Shown here piece after piece: positions 8,432 to 14,586 of a stretch of DNA of 37,969 nt. The DNA comes from UKL13-2 sp947085425 (GTDB lineage: Bacteria > Pseudomonadota > Gammaproteobacteria > Burkholderiales > Usitatibacteraceae): contig CAMTWK010000038.1 in NCBI GenBank assembly GCA_947085425.1, forward strand, positions 1-37,969, in the 5' to 3' direction. A model generated the notes under the pieces. It was not told the origin of the DNA, searched no databases, and saw nothing but the letters and a program-made list of their open reading frames with translations. The position numbers and the translations under genes were made by a program. Positions within the stretch are counted from its first letter, which is position 1; the number at the start of each line of letters is the position of its first letter.

Positions 8432-9142
8432 TTACCGGTGTTTGATACGGTGTTGGACATATTCGCCAAACAGGGTTTCCATGGTGGTGGTTCGGTTTGA
8501 ATGTTGCAGCCAATCGGTGGGGGATAAATTAATCGCACGCAACACCACGTCACGTTGCAGCTGGCCAACGTCAATCACATTGATACAGGCCGGATTTTGT
8601 TCAAATCCACCGAGTAATTGTTTGCCGCCGGACAACAGATAACTGAGAATGCCGCGATTGACGCCGCCATGACAAACCAAAAGCAGCGAGGACCAATTTT
8701 CGTCGGCGCGAATTTTGTCAATTTCCGGCAGCACCCGGTCGAGCATCGCGCCCAATGTTTCGCCACCCAGAAAGCGTGTTTGCAGTGTCGCCGATCCGTC
8801 CATGATTTCGGTGAAACTTTGCCGCAGTTTTTCAACCGGGATGGCGCTTAACTTGCCGCCACGAATTTCCCCCAGTTGCGGGCGCGATTCAATTTCACGT
8901 TGGCACCCCAGCGCATGCATGACCCACTTGGCGGTCTGAAGCGTCCGTGGCAAACCACTGGTGATGATACGGTCAAAACTGACCGCATATTGTCGAAACA
9001 AAACACCAGCGGCAGTGGCCTGAGCAATGCCGGTGTCATTCAACGCCACATCATCGGGTGGCAGGGGCGTGCCATTCGCGGTGAAATAACTAACGGCACC
9101 GTGGCGCATCAGGTAGATGCGCCGCCGTGTAGCCGTCATCAA
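8432..9142 (-). CDS. histidine phosphatase (phosphoglycerate-mutase-like) family protein
   Basis: A branch-1 histidine phosphatase fold of 236 aa. The phosphohistidine motif YLMRHGAVSYF lies at 10-20 with H14 catalytic, and the second active-site His is in LLVCHGGVNRGIL. SGLPRTLQTAKWV is the conserved Arg helix. The substrate cannot be read from the sequence. Lying beside a kinase that probably phosphorylates acyl-CoAs, it might reverse or proofread that phosphorylation, but this is inference only. The start ATG overlaps the stop of the DUF962 gene by ATGA, showing translational coupling; the next in-frame ATG is one codon later. Confidence 0.87.
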   Translation of the reverse strand: MMTATRRRIYLMRHGAVSYFTANGTPLPPDDVALNDTGIAQATAAGVLFRQYAVSFDRIITSGLPRTLQTAKWVMHALGCQREIESRPQLGEIRGGKLSAIPVEKLRQSFTEIMDGSATLQTRFLGGETLGAMLDRVLPEIDKIRADENWSSLLLVCHGGVNRGILSYLLSGGKQLLGGFEQNPACINVIDVGQLQRDVVLRAINLSPTDWLQHSNRTTTMETLFGEYVQHRIKHR

Positions 9143-9471
9143 ACTGTCGCCTCATCGGCGCGCGGTTTAAAGCCAATTTTGCCGGTGAGAAGTTGCACAT
9201 ACATGACCCAATCGCCGGCAAAACTATAAAGTGGATAAGTGAACGTGGCGGGACGGTTCTTTTCAAAAAAGAAATGCCCAAACCACGCAAAGCCATAACC
9301 GCTGAGCGGAATCAGCCAAGCCAGCCACCAGTCATGGGTGATCAGCAGTGTCAGCAACAACGCCAAAACGATGCTGCTGCCAACAAAATGCAGGGCGCGG
9401 CAGACGGGATGGCGGTGTTGGCCGAGGTAGAACGGGTAGAAGTCGTGAAAGGTCTGATATTTTTTTCCCAT
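9139..9471 (-). CDS. Mpo1-like (DUF962) membrane protein
   Basis: A small protein of 110 aa. Its start FHDFYPFYLGQHRHPVCRALHF, central SGYGFAWFGHFFFEKNRPATF and end YPLYSFAGDWVMY carry the conserved His, Glu-x-Asn-x-Pro and Asp positions of the DUF962/Mpo1 family. Two hydrophobic segments cover about 28-55. Yeast Mpo1 is an iron-dependent dioxygenase that removes one carbon from 2-hydroxy fatty acids; bacterial members are mostly uncharacterised. ATG 9471 is preferred because GGTGGA lies just upstream; a GTG at 9480 is the alternative. It is coupled by a 4-bp overlap to the phosphatase gene downstream. Confidence 0.85.
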   Translation of the reverse strand: MGKKYQTFHDFYPFYLGQHRHPVCRALHFVGSSIVLALLLTLLITHDWWLAWLIPLSGYGFAWFGHFFFEKNRPATFTYPLYSFAGDWVMYVQLLTGKIGFKPRADEATV

Positions 9472-9486
9472 GGATTCCACCGTTGA

Positions 9487-10305
9487 TTAATTTTTGAAGC
9501 TGGCATCACGCCGTTCAAGTTTACGTAACAGTCCGGGCCAGGCGAGTTGTCCGCCGAGACCTTTGGTAGCAGTCCTGGCCTGCGCCGTGGCACCGTCGAT
9601 GATGGCCTGCGGAATACGAATCAGGTCATCACTGCCGGTGTCGTCGGTAGTGGCGGCGCGGCTGCCGCTCATGGCGCGGACTTGAATCATACAAGCCGAC
9701 TCAAAGAAATACATCAGCAAAAAAGCATCGGCGATGGATTGTCCGACGGTCAACAAGCCATGATTGCGCAACATCAAAAATTTTTGATCGCCAAGATCAC
9801 GCACCAACCGCGATTTTTCGTCCTCATTCAGCGCCACCCCTTCGTAGTCGTGATACGCCAGACTGGCCAAAACAAATATAGACTGCTGCGAAATCGGCAA
9901 CACGCCATTTTTTTGTGCCGATACCGCCACCCCATTGGGCGTATGGGTGTGCAAAACACAATGGGCATCGGCGCGCGCCGCATGGACGGCGCTGTGAATA
10001 ATAAAACCGGCCGGATTGATCGGGAAAGGATTGGAAGGGTCGAGCTTATTGCCATCGCCATCAATTTTCACCAGTGAGGAAGCGGTCATTTCCTCAAACA
10101 TCACGCCGTACGGATTGATCAAAAACTGATTTTCAACGCCGGGAATTTTTGCAGTGATGTGAGTGAAAACCAAATCATCCCAACCATAGGCCGCTACCAG
10201 CCGATAACAGGCGGCGAGGTCTACTCGTGTCTGCCACTCTTTGAGCGAAACATTTTCGCGAATGGAGTAAAAGTGCGCGGGGTCAGGCGGATTCATGTCG
10301 GTCAT
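9487..10305 (-). CDS. class II aldolase/adducin family protein
   Basis: A 272-aa protein with the zinc site of class II aldolases/epimerases: HCVLHTHTPNGVAVS gives two His ligands and MLRNHGLLTVG the third. LAACYRLVAAYGWDDLVFTHITAKIPG is the standard N-terminal signature of the sugar aldolase/adducin group. The substrate is unknown. Members are often found in degradative operons, where they cleave or rearrange hydroxyacyl or sugar-phosphate compounds. It is the first gene of the six-gene minus-strand operon; its stop is 15 bp before the DUF962 ATG. Confidence 0.9.
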   Translation of the reverse strand: MTDMNPPDPAHFYSIRENVSLKEWQTRVDLAACYRLVAAYGWDDLVFTHITAKIPGVENQFLINPYGVMFEEMTASSLVKIDGDGNKLDPSNPFPINPAGFIIHSAVHAARADAHCVLHTHTPNGVAVSAQKNGVLPISQQSIFVLASLAYHDYEGVALNEDEKSRLVRDLGDQKFLMLRNHGLLTVGQSIADAFLLMYFFESACMIQVRAMSGSRAATTDDTGSDDLIRIPQAIIDGATAQARTATKGLGGQLAWPGLLRKLERRDASFKN

Positions 10306-10470
10306 CCTCGTTGATTGGTGGTGCGCCAGTGATAAGCATACCTCAGGTGCGTTGGTGATTGCAGGGACGATGGCAGCGGAGGAGGTGTATTTGGGCGATT
10401 GATCGCACTGCGTTTATTTTAGTAAGCTCTAATCTGGGCGGGAGTTTTCAGACAATATGCCTGCAAGGTG

Positions 10471-10490
10471 CCCGCCAATAGGCGACTTTG
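10471..10490. repeat. 20-bp repeat at the left edge of the accessory block
   Basis: The bases cccgccaataggcgactttg recur with one change (c to t) at 14556-14575 in the same orientation. CGCC-AATA-GGCG can form a small REP-like hairpin. The two copies enclose the Rhs tips. They may be extragenic repeats or the footprint of an insertion. Confidence 0.65.
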
Positions 10491-10600
10491 AAAATTAACA
10501 ATGCCAATGGGTGGGGCGGGGAATTTGCGGCACATGTGCCGCGCTGGGGTGGCTATTGCGCAGTCACTCCTTGCAACCAACCCCGGCCGCTGCGCCACCT

Positions 10601-10753
10601 GCGCAACGCCGCGCAAAAGCGCGCGAACTGCCTGATTATGCGAAGTCGTACCCGTGCGATGAAGCCATTGCGCTGGCTTGCCTTTCCGGCCATCATACGA
10701 TGTCGTCGATTGCGGAATATTTTGGGCTGCATTACACGACAGTGAGTCGGTAG
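10601..10753 (+). pseudogene. 3' remnant of a RAYT (Y1) transposase gene
   Basis: The frame ending at the TAG 10751-10753 encodes QRRAKAREL followed by an ACLSGHHTMSSIAEYFG helix-turn-helix and LHYTTVSR. This is the C-terminal tail of REP-associated tyrosine transposases. The DNA is clearly similar to 37861-37969, the tail of the RAYT gene at the other end of the window. The catalytic HUH part is missing. Upstream in-frame sequence back to about 10511 does not resemble a transposase. It is a relic that marks past mobile-element activity at the edge of the Rhs block. Confidence 0.8.
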
Positions 10754-10788
10754 ATAAAAGGGTACGAGAGTGAAGCGTAATAGAGGAT

Positions 10789-11115
10789 GTGATAATGAAA
10801 GACCTGACCCTAGACGCCAGTGTGAGTAAAGCAGAGTCGGCTGCAGTTAGGGAGACAGGGAAATTGCGAGGTGGAAATCCTGGCGAGACCTTCTTTACCG
10901 ATTCTCGTTTCCGTAGTGCAGATCGGGCGCAGGATAGGCTTTCATTGCCAAATCGACCGGAAGTACAAATGGAATTCCGGCTTAAAAACGATCTCTCATT
11001 GGAGCGAGGTGGTACCCGTGTTGATCCCGCAAATGGTGGTCGGGGTGGTGGACGCGAATATATGACTAGAAATCCTGTTGAAGTGGAGATCATCAATGTC
11101 CAACCATATCGTTGA
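10789..11115 (+). CDS. orphan Rhs C-terminal toxin, ADP-ribosyltransferase-like
   Basis: A 108-codon frame whose first codons are donated by a copy of the RAYT-associated repeat (10790-10810). The rest resembles the variable tip of polymorphic (Rhs) toxins: GGNPGETFFTDSRFRSADR, RLSLPNRPEVQMEFRLK, then GGRGGGREYMTRNPVEVE and a C-terminal INVQPYR. The pattern recalls TreTu/HYD1-type ADP-ribosyltransferase tips, with the late Glu in GREYMT as a possible catalytic residue; this is from memory of the family and unverified. The Rhs core that should precede it has been lost. Its last 20 bases overlap the putative immunity gene. Whether it is expressed from the repeat-derived ATG is unknown. Confidence 0.6.
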   Translation: MIMKDLTLDASVSKAESAAVRETGKLRGGNPGETFFTDSRFRSADRAQDRLSLPNRPEVQMEFRLKNDLSLERGGTRVDPANGGRGGGREYMTRNPVEVEIINVQPYR

Positions 11116-11485
11116 TGCCTTTGTAGGATTTCGTTTCACTGCGTCGATAGGTGAACCTTGGGATTTTGTTTCATCAATTGGACAGAATCGACTCGATGGC
11201 GAGATCACTGCAGTGGCGTTGTTAGATCGTGGGCAGCCATGCTTTCTTTGTTCAGTTACGCCATTCACATTGTCTGGGGTTAGGGTTGATCAAGTGATTG
11301 GTGTAAATCGATACATAAGCTCACAAGATTTGATTAAGGTGTTAAAGAATGGCGGAAACGCCACTATGAACTTTGTGTTTCGACCTTCAGGCGCAATTGC
11401 ACCTGATGATATTACTGATGTACTTTCTGGTGATAAGGTAGTGACTAGCTTTTTGGTAGGCTCTATGAAACTTGTGAATCAATAG
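11096..11485 (+). CDS. putative immunity protein for the ART-like toxin
   Basis: I do not recognise this 129-aa protein by family. It starts inside the 3' end of the toxin-tip gene, with GGAG about 8 bases before the ATG at 11096 (MSNHIVDAF); the open frame itself reaches 11078. It has no signal peptide or membrane segment, as expected for immunity to a toxin acting in the cytoplasm. Position and overlap are the only basis for the role. Base composition is more AT-rich than in the flanking operons, which suggests acquired DNA. Confidence 0.55.
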   Translation: MSNHIVDAFVGFRFTASIGEPWDFVSSIGQNRLDGEITAVALLDRGQPCFLCSVTPFTLSGVRVDQVIGVNRYISSQDLIKVLKNGGNATMNFVFRPSGAIAPDDITDVLSGDKVVTSFLVGSMKLVNQ

Positions 11486-11859
11486 GTCAGATTGAATTAT
11501 TTTGCGCAGAGATGATGGCGCGTTTGGTGAGGCGATGGGTTGGCATGGCGGGTGTGACCCGCCATGCCAACAAAAAACAAAACACCAGCAACAACGCGCA
11601 GTTTGAAGCAAATATTTCCCAAACGCCGCGCCAGCAAGCGTAGGGTGAGCAGGCTTTATCTGCCCACGCAGTCATCAAGATAAAAACACACAAACCCCAG
11701 CAACAGCAACCACTTCCAACCAAAACAACCCCAAACCGCCCGCCAATATTAGCAACTTACCAAATCAACTAATCCCACGCTCTCCATCCCCATGAGCACC
11801 ATCACCAACCTAACCGCCGTCCGCCAAGCCCGCCAACGCACCCGCGCCAGAGGAAAGTA
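11486..11859. other. gene-free, compositionally odd stretch in the Rhs block
   Basis: No convincing gene. It holds a 15-bp perfect inverted repeat (11539-11571), a long strand-biased CA-rich stretch (about 11570-11840, few G) and a degenerate partial copy of the 20-bp edge repeat (cccgccaata at 11739). A 22-codon frame starts at ATG 11792 (MSTITNLTAVRQARQR) and is stopped at the palindrome; it could be the 5' end of a truncated gene but is too short to support. Confidence 0.5.
11539..11571. repeat. 15-bp perfect inverted repeat with 3-nt loop
   Basis: The arms gttggcatggcgggt and acccgccatgccaac are perfect complements around GTG. There is no T-run on either strand, so it is not an obvious intrinsic terminator. 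Confidence 0.8.
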
Positions 11860-11909
11860 AAGGGGTCAGGTCTTTCATTATCATATGATAATGAAAGACC
11901 TGACCCCTT
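11860..11909. repeat. 50-bp perfect palindrome built from two RAYT-associated repeats
   Basis: Two inverted 25-bp copies of the repeat with core ggggtcaggtctttcattat meet at tcat|atga with no spacer. The same core occurs at 10790-10810 and, with one change (cgttat), at 37080-37165. The palindrome truncates the Rhs frame that continues on its right side. Confidence 0.9.
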
Positions 11910-12014
11910 CGTGGTATTCCGTTTGGCAACAACGTCCCGGATGAAAACCCGAACGGGGTAAATGGCGCAGCCGCATTCAAGTACAATCTGCGGTTTCCGG
12001 GGCAGTACATTGAT

Positions 12015-12545
12015 GTGGAGACGAATACGAACTACAACTACTTCAGGGATTACGATCCGAGCATAGGCAGATATGTGCAGAGTGATCCGATTGGGTTGGC
12101 GGGCGGGATCAACACTTTCGGTTACGTGAAATCGAGCCCGCTGACACTCATTGACCCCTGGGGGCTGCTGGACCTATTGGTGTACGACGGTCGAAGGCTA
12201 ACCGGCTACGACGGCACAGATATCGAGTTCAGTGTCCCCGCGGTGTCGGGGCCGTGGGGTAAGGGTCGATTACCGGCTGGCACGTACACTGGTGACAATC
12301 TTCGTCGCCGAACCACTGAAGCAATGGTTTGTAAGGATGGGAATGGATGGAGTCTGGACTTGAATCCCCTGTTCAAGACTGACCGTCGCCTACTCCGGAT
12401 ACACCCAGACGGGAATGTCCCTGGTACCGAAGGGTGTATCGGGCCGGACTGCCGCTACCAGCAGCAGGTGTACGATGCATTGCGGGATTACTTCAGCGAC
12501 AAGAGGAATAAGCAGGTTCCAGTCATTGTGGTGTACCCAAAATGA
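12015..12545 (+). CDS. truncated Rhs protein with L,D-transpeptidase-like C-terminal toxin
   Basis: An orphan Rhs tip. The core signature YFRDYDPSIGRYVQSDPIGL and YVKSSPLTLIDPWGL occupies residues 1-51. Homologous reading continues upstream in frame to about 11904 (FGNNVPDENP, then LRFPGQYIDVE), where a TGA inside the palindrome closes it, so the ATG/GTG starts are not the ancestral start. The tip (52-176) has GKGRLPAGTYTG, then RIHPDG and TEGCIG, with H130 and C141 placed as in L,D-transpeptidase-like effectors of the Tlde1/DUF2778 kind. It would attack or misbuild peptidoglycan in the periplasm. The stop overlaps the next gene by ATGA. Assignment of the fold is by motif only. Confidence 0.68.
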   Translation: METNTNYNYFRDYDPSIGRYVQSDPIGLAGGINTFGYVKSSPLTLIDPWGLLDLLVYDGRRLTGYDGTDIEFSVPAVSGPWGKGRLPAGTYTGDNLRRRTTEAMVCKDGNGWSLDLNPLFKTDRRLLRIHPDGNVPGTEGCIGPDCRYQQQVYDALRDYFSDKRNKQVPVIVVYPK

Positions 12546-13084
12546 AGGCGTTTATCCTCCTTTTGTTTGCGCTCGTGATCGCCTTCTCCCCGACTTCGTC
12601 GTGGGGCGCGAGTACGGCTTGTGAGGGCTATTCGCCAGAGAAGTTGGGTGACGTATTCGAAACAGCAATCCGGCTGAATCAGAGATTCAAGCAGTTAGCA
12701 AGGAGCAACGATAGCGACGATGCAGCCTACAAGGCGGTAGGCAAGAAAAATGAAGGGTTTGCTGAAACTATGGCAATTCCTTGTTTGGATCGCGCGGCCA
12801 AACTCTTGCTTGGATCGAAGCATCAAGCACTGTTTGGCAAGGTACTTGCTCTTGCACATTCATACGAAAACATGGCCGATGAAAGTGTTTCCGAGACGCT
12901 AGCATTGCTATACGTTGCCCGCGCCGATGATTTTGAGACCCTTCTGAGGTTACGATCCAAGCCGTCGCAAGCTTCGTTATTGAAACGCACGAAGGAAGGT
13001 ATTGAGCGGCAAGGTACAGAAATTGGCAAAGCCATTGCCACAGACCGTGCCAAAAGATTGGAGAAGCTGCTTGCTGCTTACTGA
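12542..13084 (+). CDS. putative periplasmic immunity protein
   Basis: An unrecognised 180-aa protein with a clear Sec signal peptide (MKAFILLLFALVIAFSP, cleavage likely after SWGA). Two Cys (CEGYS and IPCLD) could form a disulfide, and the rest looks helical. It overlaps the L,D-transpeptidase-like tip by ATGA, the usual toxin-immunity arrangement. Export to the periplasm fits immunity against a peptidoglycan-acting toxin. The role is inferred from location and targeting; no family was recognised. Confidence 0.6.
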   Translation: MKAFILLLFALVIAFSPTSSWGASTACEGYSPEKLGDVFETAIRLNQRFKQLARSNDSDDAAYKAVGKKNEGFAETMAIPCLDRAAKLLLGSKHQALFGKVLALAHSYENMADESVSETLALLYVARADDFETLLRLRSKPSQASLLKRTKEGIERQGTEIGKAIATDRAKRLEKLLAAY

Positions 13085-13730
13085 TCTCCACCAAGCGACA
13101 AACACGCATTACAACTACTTTAGGGACTATGACCCCACGACGGGAAGGTATGTGCAGAGTGATCCTATTGGACTTGATGGAAGCATTAATACATACGCTT
13201 ATGTGGGTGGGAGTCCATTGAGTTTTACTGACCGGTTTGGTTTAGACATTGACTATGCAAATCACATTGTGGCTGGACCTTTCTATCATTCGAAATTAAT
13301 CATTACTCCCAACAATCAAGCACGTTATGCAAACGACTCGCGATTTCAAAACTTCGATACTGCTGGGCGAAGGTTTGCAACTATTGGCGCAGGCCCGAAT
13401 GGTATATATCTGGAGTACGGCCCCAATCGTCGGCAAGATGTTGACATGCCAAACAAATTTAGACAGAAACTTGAATTGCCTTGTACCTATGCCAACGAAG
13501 ATGATGCCATCGATAATCTGTTTGAGTTGGCGGCGAAATATAATGAGCGTAGATCTGAGTACACATTTATACCGCGAAGAATATTCGGCTGGGCCACCGG
13601 CCACAATTCCAACAGTTTTATTTCCGGCTTAGGGAAAGCTGCTGGTTTCAATATGCCTGCCCCGGACGCCACAGGAGCAAATACCCCAGGGTATCAAAAT
13701 CCACTTCCAGCATGGTGGTTTGGAAAATAG
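13002..13730 (+). CDS. second truncated Rhs protein with unrecognised C-terminal toxin domain
   Basis: The Rhs core signature (YFRDYDPTTGRYVQSDPIGL, then AYVGGSPLSFTDRFGLD) begins at about 13095. The open frame reaches a TTG at 13002, but that part reads the preceding gene in another frame, so the true N-terminus is missing. The tip (about residue 82 on) is not recognised: it carries VAGPFYHSKLIITP, RDxDxP-like NRRQDVDMP, and a C-terminal GHNSNSFISGLGKAAGF and GYQNPLPAWWFGK. The early His and late NSNSF are reminiscent of circularly permuted papain-like effectors, but no catalytic Cys is evident in that motif. A lipoprotein-like gene follows. Confidence 0.6.
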   Translation: MSGKVQKLAKPLPQTVPKDWRSCLLLTDLHQATNTHYNYFRDYDPTTGRYVQSDPIGLDGSINTYAYVGGSPLSFTDRFGLDIDYANHIVAGPFYHSKLIITPNNQARYANDSRFQNFDTAGRRFATIGAGPNGIYLEYGPNRRQDVDMPNKFRQKLELPCTYANEDDAIDNLFELAAKYNERRSEYTFIPRRIFGWATGHNSNSFISGLGKAAGFNMPAPDATGANTPGYQNPLPAWWFGK

Positions 13731-13743
13731 ATCGGGAAACAAA

Positions 13744-14106
13744 ATGATATTTAATACGAAGATGTTGCGAATCTTGTTTATTGTTTTGGGTGCAGTGGCA
13801 ATGACAGCTTGCGCAAACGAAGTTCAGGAACGCAAAAAATTACTTGAGAAGACACCTATTGGAGCAAGCTTTGATGAGGTGCTGGCATTTTGCGCGCAGC
13901 GTAAATTGAAGTGCAAGCAATCTAAGACTGCTGGATATTTCGACCACAAGTCTGGAAAGACTGTAGGCGTCCAATCCATCTGGGCAGGGATAAGTGAACA
14001 AAAAGAAACCCCATTGACCGTAACAATTTTCTCTGCTTACTGGGGATTTAATAAGGATGGAAAGTTAATTGATGTTTGGGTATGGAAAACTGTTGACGCT
14101 CCGTGA
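13744..14106 (+). CDS. putative lipoprotein, immunity candidate for the second Rhs tip
   Basis: A 120-aa protein with a lipoprotein signal peptide ending in AMTAC (MLRILFIVLGAVAMTAC). The open frame extends to 13720 within the toxin 3' end, but ATG 13744 fits the signal. The mature part has CAQRKLKCKQSKTAGYF and ends GKLIDVWVWKTVDAP; this resembles small periplasmic lipoproteins with a conserved Cys pair, though I recognise no family. It directly follows the Rhs tip, so immunity at the inner or outer membrane is the simplest proposal. Confidence 0.55.
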   Translation: MIFNTKMLRILFIVLGAVAMTACANEVQERKKLLEKTPIGASFDEVLAFCAQRKLKCKQSKTAGYFDHKSGKTVGVQSIWAGISEQKETPLTVTIFSAYWGFNKDGKLIDVWVWKTVDAP

Positions 14107-14586
14107 TTTGGAGAAATAAGACAGCAGGTCACGCAATCGTTCGCGGTATCGAAAGCCCATCAAGCATAATAGGGGACACCCATTAGCTGGCCGGTGTCAA
14201 GTGAGCGAACGAATTTCTCGCTGCTGATGCGACAAGGTTAATCGCGTTGCACCTGTATTTCAAGTTCCACCACCACACCCGTTTCTTCATTTAGTTGGCT
14301 GCGATCCGTCTCGCGCCAGTCACCCATCAGGTTCAAGCAGTCTGCACTGTTCAGCAGCCGCCCTGGTGAATCAATTCACCCCAGAAGAACGTTGGTACCG
14401 CGTGCCGTCCAATGGTATTTCTTGCAGAGAAAGTGGCTGCCGATCATGCTGGCTCCAGTCCCGGAACAACAAAAAGAGGGTCAGACACCATTTAATTTGC
14501 AACAATGCAAACGCAAACCTTGCTAAACCTCCCCACGCATTTTTGCTCCAAATCGCCCGTCAATAGGCGACTTTGCCTTTTAAATT
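14107..14586. other. gene-free right part of the Rhs block with repeat debris
   Basis: No complete gene. Two short pieces resemble the RAYT-associated motif family: aggggacacccatta (near 14171) and gagggtcagacaccattta (14476-14494). A minus-strand frame of about 46 codons, 14375 down to a TAA at 14238, reads LNLMGDWRETDRSQLNEE and ends ELEIQVQRD; it could be the 3' end of a lost gene. The 20-bp edge repeat is at 14556-14575. Confidence 0.5.
14556..14575. repeat. 20-bp repeat at the right edge of the accessory block
   Basis: The bases cccgtcaataggcgactttg match 10471-10490 at 19 of 20 positions in direct orientation and lie 11 bp before the stop of the transglutaminase gene. Confidence 0.65.

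Larger units (their letters stand above)
10306..10788. other. intergenic region: operon upstream region, short repeats and a transposase relic
   Basis: The left 130 bp should hold the promoter of the aldolase-led operon, but I see no clear -35/-10. At 10471-10490 is one copy of a 20-bp repeat found again at 14556. A 16-bp perfect palindrome (gcggcacatgtgccgc) lies at 10527-10542. From about 10601 to 10753 is the tail of a RAYT transposase gene, listed separately. The minus-strand frame across 10419-11096 is a shadow. Confidence 0.6.

Noticed and set aside
10419..11096. Minus-strand 225-codon frame
   Set aside because: It runs across a transposase relic and the ART-like tip, which carry recognisable family features on the plus strand.
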